This document shows positions 1-7,484 of a stretch of 34,616 nt of DNA, in pieces. The stretch is taken from positions 1 to 34,616 of the forward strand of contig WAMS01000099.1 of NCBI GenBank assembly GCA_015522195.1, in the 5' to 3' direction. The stretch is from Geoglobus sp. (GTDB lineage Archaea > Halobacteriota > Archaeoglobi > Archaeoglobales > Archaeoglobaceae). A model generated the notes under the pieces. It ran no database searches. It saw only the letters and a list, made by a program, of their open reading frames with translations, and was not told the DNA's origin. A program made the position numbers and the translations under genes. Numbering within the stretch: position 1 is the first letter of the stretch; the number at the start of each line of letters is the position of its first letter.

Positions 1-170
1 GAACTCTCAGGAGCTGGAGCAGGAAGGAGCTTGAGGAGGAGCTCAGAATGCGTGAGAGGGTTCTTCAGTACATGCTTGACAACAGCATAAGGGATTTCAG
101 GGAGGTGGCAAGGATAATTCAGACGTATCAGGTTGATCCGGAGAGGGTGGTGATGGAATTTGGTCTTTAG
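1..170 (+). CDS. C-terminal end of a type II/IV secretion ATPase (GspE/TadA/FlaI type), partial
   Basis: Only the last 56 codons are in the window; reading starts at base 3 and ends at TAG 168-170. The visible tail is charged and helical (RKELEEELRMRERVLQYMLD) and ends VVMEFGL, as in the C-terminal helical region of archaeal pilus and secretion ATPases. The Walker motifs would lie upstream, so the family call leans mainly on the next gene, a TadC/FlaJ-like membrane platform protein that overlaps it by 11 bases. Such ATPases sit on the cytoplasmic face of the membrane and power assembly of type IV-like filaments or secretion. The gene order ATPase then platform protein is the usual one. The role is inferred; the open frame is seen directly. 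Confidence 0.6.
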   Translation, partial: TLRSWSRKELEEELRMRERVLQYMLDNSIRDFREVARIIQTYQVDPERVVMEFGL

Positions 171-2064
171 AAATGAGAACCAGATAACAAAGCTGGCATA
201 CAGATTGTTTGGTGAAAGAGCCAGAATCAAGCTGTCCGATTACTACGATCTCGGCCAGAAATTACAGCAGGCTCTCATAAACATACCTCCAGATGTTTAC
301 GTGGCAACACAGATTCTCTTTTCATTTATAATGGCAGTAATAGGTTTGATCGTGGGAGCGATTGTTGCGTTCCTCCTCTACTTCTTTTTCGAAATTCCCA
401 AGTTTGACATATACTTCCCTGAACCGTTTCTAACATTCTGGCTCACATACAGGAAATTCTTTATCAGCATAATATCAGCTCTATTTATCGCCATTATATT
501 TTACATGATAGGGCAGCTGATTTTCAAAATCTATCCCGGATACATTGTAAGTGACAGAAAAAGCAAGATAGACAAGCTCCTTCCAAATGCCACCACCTTC
601 ATGTACTCACTCAGTTCCGGAGGAATGCCACTGATACAGATATTCAAGTCGATCTCATCATACGAAGATGTTTACAGTGAACTCGCCAAGGAGTTTGGCA
701 GAATTGTCATGGAAATTGAAGCTCTCGGGATGGATCTCAGAAGCGCTCTGACCAAGGCAATTGAGCTGACTCCTTCAAAAAATCTTTCCGATCTCTTTCA
801 GGGTTTGATAACCGTTATAGAAAGCGGAGGTGATGTAACATCCTATTTCAGAGAGAGGGCTGACTATTACCTGGAAATGGCAAGGCAGGACCAGAAAAAC
901 TTTCTTGATTTCCTGAGTCTCATGGCTGAAAGCTACATAACTGCATTTGTTGCAGGGCCTCTGTTTCTGATAATAATCCAAACAGTTATGGCAGTTATGG
1001 GAGAGTCTGATGTCAATCTGCTTTACGCTGTGGTCTACATGATAATCCCAGTTGGTGCATTCTTTTTCGCTGTTGTTATAAAACTGATAAGTCCTGTGGA
1101 AGTTGGAAGAGCCCCGCTTATCAAGGAAAAAAATATTATCGAGCGAGATATTGACGAAACAATACTCAAAAAATGGAGATCATGGAAAACAAAAAAGACA
1201 CTCAACCCAAAAAAGCTCCTGATTGACCATCCTGAAATTGTTTTCATCTTCTCAGTTCCAGCAGCCATTGTTTTTGCGGTGCTTGGAATAATGCTCTATC
1301 CATTCTCCCCAACAATAGACTGGCTATTTCTTGTGGATGATCACATCTTCATCTCAATTGTGATCGCCCTGCTACCTTACGCAATTGCCTATCAGATCCA
1401 TAAAAGGAGAGTTGGGATGGTGCTCAAGCTCACACCTGTATTCCTAAACAGAATCGCATCAATGAACGAAAGCGGTATGAGCGTTACAAGAGCCATCAGA
1501 ACTCTTGCAAGAACAGATACAACACCACTGAAAAAAGAAATAGAAAAAATAGAAAAGGATCTGGAGTGGAATGTCAGCCTCATGGATGCGCTTATAAGAT
1601 TTGCCAACAGAATGAGAACCTATGAACTGACGAGAACAATTGTTCTGCTTGTTGAATCTCTCAGAAGCACGCCCAATGTTACTGAGGTTCTCAGAATTTC
1701 GGCCATGGATGCAAGCAATGCAGAACTCCTCAGAAGGGAGAGAATAAAGAACATGTCAATGTATGTGATGATAATCTACATAAGCTTCTTTGTGTTCATA
1801 GGGATAGTTTACATAATCTCGACAACCTTCCTCTCAGTTCTGGCAGAGAGCACATCAAAGATAGCAACAGGAGGGGGATTTATGGGTATGGGGGCAATAG
1901 ATGAGGAATTCTACAAGGGTATATTCATGCATGCTGCTGTTTTTCAGGGGATATTTGCGGGGCTTGTTGCAGGGGTTATGGGCGAGGGAGATTTCTCATC
2001 TGGAGTGAAGCACAGCCTTATAATGCTTCTTTTCGCATACTTTCTATTCACCCTTTTCATTTAA
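160..2064 (+). CDS. Type II secretion system F / TadC-FlaJ family membrane platform protein
   Basis: The protein has 634 residues. It is an archaeal pilus/secretion inner-membrane platform protein that works with the ATPase just upstream. Two T2SSF-like halves are visible. The first has membrane segments near residues 45-75 and 105-125, a cytoplasmic helical domain with the SSGGMPLIQIF motif near 150-165, then membrane segments near 255-310. The second has membrane segments near 355-410, a matching domain with NESGMSVTRAIRTL near 430-445, and membrane segments near 535-560 and 590-634. The start is TTG at 160: a strong ribosome-binding stretch (GGTGGTGAT, about 146-154) lies just before it, inside the end of the ATPase gene, which suggests translational coupling. 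The length fits the long archaeal two-domain members. The 3' end overlaps the convergent EamA gene by 21 bases. Whether it serves a pilus, archaellum-like filament or secretion is not decidable here. Confidence 0.85.
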   Translation: MVFRNENQITKLAYRLFGERARIKLSDYYDLGQKLQQALINIPPDVYVATQILFSFIMAVIGLIVGAIVAFLLYFFFEIPKFDIYFPEPFLTFWLTYRKFFISIISALFIAIIFYMIGQLIFKIYPGYIVSDRKSKIDKLLPNATTFMYSLSSGGMPLIQIFKSISSYEDVYSELAKEFGRIVMEIEALGMDLRSALTKAIELTPSKNLSDLFQGLITVIESGGDVTSYFRERADYYLEMARQDQKNFLDFLSLMAESYITAFVAGPLFLIIIQTVMAVMGESDVNLLYAVVYMIIPVGAFFFAVVIKLISPVEVGRAPLIKEKNIIERDIDETILKKWRSWKTKKTLNPKKLLIDHPEIVFIFSVPAAIVFAVLGIMLYPFSPTIDWLFLVDDHIFISIVIALLPYAIAYQIHKRRVGMVLKLTPVFLNRIASMNESGMSVTRAIRTLARTDTTPLKKEIEKIEKDLEWNVSLMDALIRFANRMRTYELTRTIVLLVESLRSTPNVTEVLRISAMDASNAELLRRERIKNMSMYVMIIYISFFVFIGIVYIISTTFLSVLAESTSKIATGGGFMGMGAIDEEFYKGIFMHAAVFQGIFAGLVAGVMGEGDFSSGVKHSLIMLLFAYFLFTLFI

Positions 2065-2841
2065 TGCAATAAACACGGCAGACAGAATCATGGCCGCACC
2101 TGCAAGCTGTAAACCGGAAAGAATTTCGCTGAATGCCAGATAGCCAACCATGCCTGCAGTAACAGGTTCTATCAGCGCAATTATGGGACCCTTTTCAACC
2201 CTGACCCTTGCCATTCCGTAGCTCAAAAGAATAAATGGAATCGCAGTTGGAATTAGTCCAAGACCGAGAATCAGAGGTATGCTGCCCGTCTCAAATCTGA
2301 AGAAGGGTACAAGGATTGTCATACCAACTGCAAGGTTGGAAAAGGTAATCTGAATGGGACTGTAGGTCCTTCCAATCTTGCTGAGCATGATAAAAACACC
2401 TGCATAAGCAACACCCGATAGAATACCAGAAATCAAACCTATATTAAGTTCCTTTTCCGGCAATAAAAGGAGATACAATCCAGCAATCCCTATAACAAGA
2501 GAGATGACAGAGTTTTTTGAGATTCTCCCCTGAAAAATGGAGTAAACCATCACATAAATCGGTGCCATGTAAAGAAGCAACGCAGCCATTGCAGCGCTCA
2601 GGTGCGTGATGGCAGTAATGTACAGAAAAACCTCGGTGACGTTAAACAAACCAAGCATGACAAGACTGATGCTGAAAACAGGCCTTTCCCGCCTAATGAG
2701 TAAAAAAAGGCCAACAAAGAATGCACCAAAAAACATTCTGTAAAAGGTGGATGAAACCGGTGGGAGTGAAAGCGATTTTATGAAAAACGGTAAAGTTCCC
2801 ATCATCACTGCTGAGATGAGTACAGCTCCTTCACCTCTCAT
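2044..2841 (-). CDS. EamA/DMT superfamily transporter
   Basis: This is a 265-residue, very hydrophobic protein with about ten predicted membrane helices in two five-helix halves, the usual drug/metabolite transporter plan. The N terminus (MRGEGAVLISAVMMGTLPFF) and the repeat halves near residues 5-125 and 130-260 fit EamA domains. Such proteins export or import small metabolites; the substrate cannot be told from sequence. The ATG at 2841 lies about 32 bases after the first base of a TATA-like TTAAATAT on the minus strand (2866-2873), so the mRNA is probably leaderless or nearly so. That promoter sits just downstream of the SRP RNA gene, transcribed in the same direction. The gene converges with and overlaps the TadC-like gene by 21 bases. 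Confidence 0.85.
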   Translation of the reverse strand: MRGEGAVLISAVMMGTLPFFIKSLSLPPVSSTFYRMFFGAFFVGLFLLIRRERPVFSISLVMLGLFNVTEVFLYITAITHLSAAMAALLLYMAPIYVMVYSIFQGRISKNSVISLVIGIAGLYLLLLPEKELNIGLISGILSGVAYAGVFIMLSKIGRTYSPIQITFSNLAVGMTILVPFFRFETGSIPLILGLGLIPTAIPFILLSYGMARVRVEKGPIIALIEPVTAGMVGYLAFSEILSGLQLAGAAMILSAVFIALNEKGE

Positions 2842-2880
2842 TATGATTAAAAAAACAGATTGATCATATTTAATTTTATG

Positions 2881-2897
2881 TTCACAACATCTGTGAA
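2881..2897 (-). terminator. Hairpin just 3' of SRP RNA, possible processing or termination signal
   Basis: TTCACA-ACATC-TGTGAA is a perfect six-base-pair inverted repeat starting four bases beyond the paired 3' end of SRP RNA. The next run of T in RNA sense (seven, complement of 2849-2855) lies about 25 bases further on. It may help define the 3' end, but the spacing is not that of a classic terminator. Confidence 0.3.
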
Positions 2898-2900
2898 GAT

Positions 2901-3209
2901 GGTGGGCACGCCTCGGGTCGACCCTTCCAGCAGAGAGCTACCCCTCCGGCCTCCATCCTCCCCGCTCCCCTGGAAGCGCTGAGCGTCCGGGGTGAGCCTG
3001 CTCCCTTCCGGGCCTGAGCCAGTGCCCCCGGCAAATACGGTGGACATCTCCTCCGAGAAGCCCGACCGTAACCGTCAGCCCTCCAGGACGGGGATTCTAC
3101 GAAGGCCGGAGGTTCACTCCCTGCCTTCCAGGTCTTCCCTCGGCTTCGGCTCCCGCGTATCGGCGATTTCGGGTTACAGGGGACGCCGAACCCCCCAGCC
3201 TAGCCCACC
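2901..3209 (-). ncRNA. ffs: Archaeal signal recognition particle RNA (7S / SRP RNA)
   Basis: Read on the minus strand, the ends pair: 5' GGUGGGC with 3' GCCCACC, closing a molecule of about 309 nt, the usual archaeal SRP RNA size. The 5' domain has a GC-rich helix and loop with UGUAA (complement of 3172-3180). A GGAG tetraloop of helix 6, where SRP19 binds, corresponds to 3051-3054. The helix 8 signature CCCGGAAGGGAGCAG (complement of about 2998-3012) is the Srp54-binding region. The segment is much richer in G and C than its surroundings, as expected of a structural RNA in a hyperthermophile. A TATA box lies 30 bases upstream of the inferred 5' end. The RNA is the scaffold for co-translational targeting of membrane and secreted proteins. 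Apparent ORFs here on both strands are spurious. The ends may be off by a few bases. Confidence 0.95.
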
Positions 3210-3230
3210 GAAAATCATTACAGAGGATGG

Positions 3231-3238
3231 GTATAAAA
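3231..3238 (-). promoter_or_regulatory. TATA box of the SRP RNA gene
   Basis: On the minus strand this reads TTTTATAC. Its first base (3238) lies 29 bases before the inferred 5' end of SRP RNA (3209), matching the spacing seen at several protein gene promoters in this window. Confidence 0.7.
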
Positions 3239-3252
3239 CATTAATCAATCAT

Positions 3253-3543
3253 TCATTTCTCAGCCACAAGGCTGGCAAGAATTTTCCCCTCCTCAGTCAG
3301 AGTGAGAACTTCATCAGATTCGTCAACACACCCGCTGTTCCGAAGCACATCGATGTGATACCTGAGTATCCTCTCGTCAACATTCAAGAGCTTTTTTAGC
3401 TCTGAAAAATTCATATCACCTTCAATCATATGTTTCAGGATTTTTCTTCTTATGGAGTTGTTTATTGCCATTTTAAATCTTCTTCTGAATTCTTCTGCTT
3501 CTTCAGGAGATCCAGCACTTATCCAGTCTTCAAATCTCATCAA
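3253..3543 (-). CDS. Small winged helix-turn-helix transcriptional regulator
   Basis: This 96-residue protein has a winged-helix domain spanning about residues 27-90. The segment MAINNSIRRKILKHMIEGDMNF opens the domain, KKLLNVDERILRYHIDVLRNSG is the recognition-helix region, and VLTLTEEGKILASL is the wing and following helix. This is the ArsR/HTH_20-like pattern common in archaeal regulators. The first 20 residues are acidic and may be a small helical extension. No metal-binding cysteine cluster is present; the single Cys is near residue 73. The start ATGATG at 3543 has a TATA-like AT stretch about 30 bases upstream. It lies just upstream of SRP RNA on the same strand, but the SRP gene has its own promoter. 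Target genes are unknown. Confidence 0.8.
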   Translation of the reverse strand: MMRFEDWISAGSPEEAEEFRRRFKMAINNSIRRKILKHMIEGDMNFSELKKLLNVDERILRYHIDVLRNSGCVDESDEVLTLTEEGKILASLVAEK

Positions 3544-3609
3544 TTCTCTCTCAGAACATGTGGAGATTAATTTTTCCCCTCACTATTTGGGAAGTCTGTA
3601 TACTTCAGA

Positions 3610-3898
3610 ATGGACAGTATTGCACCGTGCTCCGGTATTGACTTGCAGAGCCAAGGTGGAAAGTGCGCATTTACAGGAATGTAATCGGTGAAATTTGAAA
3701 ACCCTGAAAATAAATGGATGCATATTCTTGATGAGCTAAAAAGGACTGAAATTCCCTAAGAACACTGTACAAAAGATGCCATCAGATGATGTAAAGAGAT
3801 TCAGAATATTCCTGGAGGAGAGGAGAATAAAAAAACCAGAGGAGCGTGTTGCTGGGGAGATGGTGAAGCTGGCTGGTAGATTACTGACAGAGAATTGA
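3610..3898 (+). pseudogene. Frameshifted and stop-interrupted gene remnant, family not recognised
   Basis: From ATG 3610 a frame reads MDSIAPCSGIDLQSQGGKCA and on to a TAA at 3682. It then stays protein-like (NPENKWMHILDELKRTEIP) to TAA 3757. The reading then continues one frame over from about 3758, with a stretch beginning KNTVQKMPSDDVKRF and ending KLAGRLLTEN before TGA 3896. Composition and codon use look like real coding sequence on both sides of the breaks. Repaired, it would give about 95 residues: a small Cys-containing N terminus and a charged helical C terminus. I read it as a decayed gene with one nonsense change and one frameshift, although a sequencing error could cause the frameshift. 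Function is unknown. Confidence 0.4.
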
Positions 3899-3949
3899 GA
3901 GTTGATGTGAAAACCGAGCCCTTTCAGAGCCTGAAAAATGGGAAACTTA

Positions 3950-3957
3950 TTTAAATA
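3950..3957 (+). promoter_or_regulatory. TATA box of the polyprenyl synthase gene
   Basis: TTTAAATA begins exactly 30 bases before ATG 3980. The same octamer lies 29-30 bases before the ATG of the rubrerythrin-like gene (11020) and the nucleotidyltransferase gene (27302). This supports 3980 rather than the upstream ATG 3968 as the start. Confidence 0.65.
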
Positions 3958-3979
3958 ATATTTCAGGATGTTTATCAAG

Positions 3980-4885
3980 ATGATTGAAACCTGGGAAGAA
4001 TACAGGATTATCAATTCAGCACTGGAAGAGCTCGTGAATGGTCTCAGAACCCTTCCTAAGGTAAAAAAAGCTGTCAACCACCTCATAAAAGCCGGTGGAA
4101 AGAGAACAAGACCCATAATCGTTCTTTTAAGTGGAAAGCTTGGAGGCGGGGATTACAGATCCCTGATTGACATGGCCCTTGCTGTCGAGCTCATCCATAC
4201 TGCAAGTCTTGCCCATGATGACATTATAGACAGAGGAGTCGTCAGGAGAAATGTGGAGACATTGAACGTTAAATATGATCCAGCCCTTGCCATGCTTGTT
4301 GGAGACTGGCTAATTTCAAAATCGGTTGAACTCACATCCAAATATGGAAATGAAGTCGTGAAAAATTTTGCCCGCACGGGAATGGTTATGAGTGAAGGAG
4401 AAATAATGGATGTTTACAGCCTAAAAGAAGAATTTGGAGAAAATGAATACTACAGATGTATCGAATCCAAAACTGCGTCTCTATTTGCCTATGCAGCCAA
4501 AAACGCCTACAAGTACATTACAGGTGATGAAAGGAAAGCAGAGATACTTTATCAGTATGGATTGAATCTCGGAAGAGCTTATCAGCTTGTAGATGATTTT
4601 CTGGAGTTTCTTGACATCTTTGAAGATAAAAAAAGCGAGTTTGAATCGACGACACTTCCAATGCTTCTTGAAAGAAAGTTCGGTTTTGAGGAATCTGTTA
4701 AAATGATGCTGAATCTTATCAGAGAATTCATAGAGAGGAGTAAAAAAGCATTGGAGGTATTTCCGTCATCTGAAGCGAAGGAAAAGCTCATCTACCTTAT
4801 AAACTACATGACTGTTGACATGATAAGGAACTATGCTTCAAAAGACGGGAGGATGGTGTCACTTATAGAGTCTCACTATCTTTGA
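3980..4885 (+). CDS. Polyprenyl (geranylgeranyl or longer) diphosphate synthase
   Basis: This soluble trans-prenyltransferase condenses isopentenyl diphosphate units onto an allylic diphosphate. Seen in the 301 residues: GGKRTRP near residue 40, the first Asp-rich motif HDDIIDRG near 79-86, and a second motif read as DDFLE near 205-209, where DDxxD is usual. Ala occupies the fifth position before the first Asp motif, a small residue more often found in enzymes making chains longer than C20. The product could therefore be geranylgeranyl diphosphate for archaeal lipids or a longer chain for the menaquinone tail; this is inference. ATG 3980 is chosen because it fits a leaderless start from the TATA box at 3950; ATG 3968 would add four residues. 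The 3' end overlaps the convergent PHP gene by 27 bases. Confidence 0.88.
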   Translation: MIETWEEYRIINSALEELVNGLRTLPKVKKAVNHLIKAGGKRTRPIIVLLSGKLGGGDYRSLIDMALAVELIHTASLAHDDIIDRGVVRRNVETLNVKYDPALAMLVGDWLISKSVELTSKYGNEVVKNFARTGMVMSEGEIMDVYSLKEEFGENEYYRCIESKTASLFAYAAKNAYKYITGDERKAEILYQYGLNLGRAYQLVDDFLEFLDIFEDKKSEFESTTLPMLLERKFGFEESVKMMLNLIREFIERSKKALEVFPSSEAKEKLIYLINYMTVDMIRNYASKDGRMVSLIESHYL

Positions 4886-5497
4886 CGAGTTTTTCAGAGC
4901 TCTCTCCACGTCATCCACTCCCGACCCCTTCAGAATCTCAACAGCCTGTTTTTCCAGAATAAAATCAGATGGCGAGTGGGCATCTGTGTTTATCACCAGC
5001 TCAACCCCAAACTCCTGCGAAATTTTTGCAACATGACCGTTCGTGAGGCAGTGACCTCTTCTTGAAGTTATCTCAAAGAAAACCCCGTTTTCAGATGCTT
5101 TTTCAGCGGTTTTTTCATCCACAAGACCGGGATGAGCGAGTATGTCTATCTCTTCCTGAACCGACACGAAATTGGTTCCGCTTCTAACAGGCTCGACAAG
5201 CGTTTCACCATGAACAACAACAAGCTCAGCTCCGATTTTTCTTGCAGTTTTAACGGCCCTTGGTATGAGTCTTGGAGGGAGGTGTGTTAGCTCAATACCT
5301 GCAACCATTGTCAGCCCGTAATCATCTGCATGTTCCTTGAATTTCAGCATTGAATTTACTATGAATTCCATGTTTGAAAAATCAGCATGATCAGTTATGG
5401 CAAAGGCCTCATGTCCCAGCTCTGAAAGTCTTCTTGCTATTTCTGAGGGTATGAGCTCACCATCACTGAATACTGAATGGATGTGGAGGTCTATCAT
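4859..5497 (-). CDS. PHP-domain metal-dependent phosphoesterase/hydrolase
   Basis: This 212-residue protein has the PHP family metal-binding motifs in order: DLHIHSVFSDGE at residues 3-14, AITDHADF near 33-40, GIELTH near 66-71, VVHGE near 93-97, DILAHPG near 117-123, and NTDAHSP near 168-174. These His, Asp and Glu residues bind two or three metal ions in the family. Members include histidinol phosphatase and phosphoesterases related to DNA polymerase PHP domains. It is a lone domain, so the substrate is open; histidinol phosphate or another small phosphoester is possible. It diverges from the DUF211 gene with a 37-base gap that must hold both promoters. It ends inside the convergent prenyl synthase gene. 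Confidence 0.85.
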   Translation of the reverse strand: MIDLHIHSVFSDGELIPSEIARRLSELGHEAFAITDHADFSNMEFIVNSMLKFKEHADDYGLTMVAGIELTHLPPRLIPRAVKTARKIGAELVVVHGETLVEPVRSGTNFVSVQEEIDILAHPGLVDEKTAEKASENGVFFEITSRRGHCLTNGHVAKISQEFGVELVINTDAHSPSDFILEKQAVEILKGSGVDDVERALKNSSKIVRLYK

Positions 5498-5534
5498 ACA
5501 AAAGGATTAAATAGGGAGGGATAATAATCTTTCT

Positions 5535-5825
5535 GTGGCGGGAATAAGGAGACTCGTACTTGATGTTCTGAAACCACATGAACCCAGCAACCTGTTGCTT
5601 GCAAAAATACTCAGTGAACTCGATTTTGTTGATGGAGTCAACTTGAGCCTCTATGAGATCGACCAGAACACTGAAAACGTGAAGATAACAATAGTCGGGG
5701 ATGAGATGGATTTTGAAGAGATAAAAAGAACCATAGAAAGCCTTGGAGGGGTAATTCACAGTGTTGATGAAATTGTAGCAGGAAAGAGGATAGTTGAGAC
5801 CGTGCTGACTGAACAGGACAGGTAA
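5535..5825 (+). CDS. DUF211 family protein
   Basis: This 96-residue protein matches the small archaeal DUF211 family, known to form a ferredoxin-like fold. The typical opening [17 protein letters not shown] is followed by two more strand-helix units ([20 protein letters not shown] and the [21 protein letters not shown] segment). The start is GTG at 5535: ATTAAATA at 5506-5513 begins 29 bases upstream, fitting a leaderless message, and no closer start codon is in frame. The family's biochemical role is not established; the fold suggests a small-ligand or metal-binding regulatory domain. The next gene starts 64 bases later from its own TATA box, so it is probably not in the oxidoreductase operon. 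Confidence 0.85.
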   Translation: MAGIRRLVLDVLKPHEPSNLLLAKILSELDFVDGVNLSLYEIDQNTENVKITIVGDEMDFEEIKRTIESLGGVIHSVDEIVAGKRIVETVLTEQDR

Positions 5826-5860
5826 GGAATATTTTTTATCTGGTTCCAAATCGAAAATAA

Positions 5861-5868
5861 TTTATTTG
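5861..5868 (+). promoter_or_regulatory. TATA-like box of the 2-oxoacid oxidoreductase operon
   Basis: TTTATTTG, within ATAATTTATTTG, begins 29 bases before ATG 5890. This spacing argues against the TTG at 5866, which would place the start inside the promoter. Confidence 0.5.
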
Positions 5869-5889
5869 TTTTATCTTACTCTTGCAATA

Positions 5890-7479
5890 ATGGATCTGAA
5901 CATCTGCATATCAGGTGCCGCCGGCGATGGTGTTAAGGAGGCTGGAGAGCTTTGTGGAAGGATTTTTGCGGATCTGGGATACAACGTATTCATCTATCAG
6001 GAATACCAGTCCATAATCAGAGGTGGTCACAACGCAAGTGTCGTCAGAATCTCAGATAAAAAAATCCACTCCCACAGGAAATATTATGAGCTTCTCATCT
6101 GTCTTGAGGATTACATTTACAGAATGCATTCACCCTACCTCAGAGGAGATGTGATATTCGACTCCAAATTCTCATGTGAGGGGATAGGTATTCCAATGAC
6201 AGAGATCGTAAAAGAGGAGCATGAACCAATGATTTTCAGAAACGCTGCATCAATTGGAGCTCTTTCAGCATATTTTGGCATAGATTTCGATACTGTTGAG
6301 GTAATGTTCAGAGAGAGATTCGGAGAAAAGGCAGAAGATGATATAGTGATTGCAGGAAGTGCTTATGAATATTACATGAAGAATTACAGCCCGAAGATGG
6401 AGATAAAAAGAAATGGACCCGGGAAAAAACTGGTTTCAGGAGCAGTTGCAGTTTCAGAAGGAATGGTTAACGCTGGACTCGAATACTACTACGCATATCC
6501 CATGACACCTGCATCTCCAGTTCTTCACTACCTTGTCAGAAGAAAAGGGGTCGTGGCATACCAGCCTGAAAGTGAAATTTCAGCAATATCGATGACAGTG
6601 GGGTCTGCAATTGCAGGAAAGAGGAGTGCAACCGGTACAAGTGGAGGGGGATTTGCACTGATGTGTGAGTCAATAGGAATGGCTGGAATTGCAGAGATAC
6701 CTGTTCTGATAATTGAAGCCCAGAGATCCGGTCCATCAACAGGGATGGCAACATACAGCGGACAGGAGGACCTTGAGTTTGTTCTCCATCCATCTCATGG
6801 GGAGTTTCCACTTGTTGTTGCCAGCCCCTACTCCATAGAAGATGGATTCAGGATGGCCGGAGAGCTTCTGAACCTTGCATGGAAATACCAGACTCCAGCC
6901 ATACTTCTAACAGACAAGCATCTTGTTGAGAGCATAGAAACGGCATCAATCGATGAAAATTCGGTTAAAAAACAGGATATTGCCATAATTGACAGAAGTG
7001 AGGAAATTGTTAAGAGATACAGAATTACCGAAAGTGGAGTGTCGGATTATGCAGTTCCCCCGGCAATTGTCAAAATCAATTCAAATGAGCACGATGAATT
7101 TGGTCTGACCACAGATGATGCAGAAATCAGAAAGAAGATGCATGAGAAGAGAATGAAAAAGGACAAATTGATTGAGAGAGAAGTTTCTGACTCCGCCTAT
7201 CACCTGTTCTTCAGGGGACAGGAATGCATTGTAACATGGGGCTCAACATTCGGTGCTGTTTACGAGGTTGCTGAAGAACTGGGATACAGGGTGGCAGTTA
7301 TCAGATACATGAGACCATTTATTCCACCAAAACTAAGAAAGGCTGTGGTTGTAGAGTCCAACTACACAGGACAGCTTGCAAAAATGCTGAGAGAGAAGGC
7401 TGACATCGAAGTGGAAAGCATACTGAAATGGGATGGAAGACCATTCACACCTGAAGAATTGAGAGAAAGACTGGGGTGA
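5890..7479 (+). CDS. 2-oxoacid:ferredoxin oxidoreductase, fused gamma-alpha subunit
   Basis: Residues 1-170 form the gamma (CoA/catalytic accessory) domain, with SGAAGDGVKEAGELCG at the start and EYQSIIRGGHNASVVRIS near 40. From about residue 180 the alpha pyrimidine-binding domain follows, with YYYAYPMTPASPVLHYL, PESEISAISMTVGSAIAG and GTSGGGFALM. A domain II-like tail closes the 529-residue protein. With the next gene it forms a two-subunit enzyme that oxidatively decarboxylates a 2-oxoacid to acyl-CoA and reduces ferredoxin, in the 2-oxoglutarate or general 2-oxoacid (KorA/ForA) branch. The substrate is not fixed by sequence. ATG 5890 is chosen over TTG 5866 because it sits 29 bases after a TATA-like box. 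KorB starts six bases after the stop codon. Confidence 0.9.
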   Translation: MDLNICISGAAGDGVKEAGELCGRIFADLGYNVFIYQEYQSIIRGGHNASVVRISDKKIHSHRKYYELLICLEDYIYRMHSPYLRGDVIFDSKFSCEGIGIPMTEIVKEEHEPMIFRNAASIGALSAYFGIDFDTVEVMFRERFGEKAEDDIVIAGSAYEYYMKNYSPKMEIKRNGPGKKLVSGAVAVSEGMVNAGLEYYYAYPMTPASPVLHYLVRRKGVVAYQPESEISAISMTVGSAIAGKRSATGTSGGGFALMCESIGMAGIAEIPVLIIEAQRSGPSTGMATYSGQEDLEFVLHPSHGEFPLVVASPYSIEDGFRMAGELLNLAWKYQTPAILLTDKHLVESIETASIDENSVKKQDIAIIDRSEEIVKRYRITESGVSDYAVPPAIVKINSNEHDEFGLTTDDAEIRKKMHEKRMKKDKLIEREVSDSAYHLFFRGQECIVTWGSTFGAVYEVAEELGYRVAVIRYMRPFIPPKLRKAVVVESNYTGQLAKMLREKADIEVESILKWDGRPFTPEELRERLG

Positions 7480-7484
7480 TTTAA

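Noticed and set aside
2847-3399. Open frames of 66 residues (minus, 2847-3047) and 135 residues (plus, 2992-3399) across the GC-rich island
   Set aside because: They lie over SRP RNA and are Pro/Arg/Gly/Ser-rich without any protein family pattern; the RNA explains the base composition.
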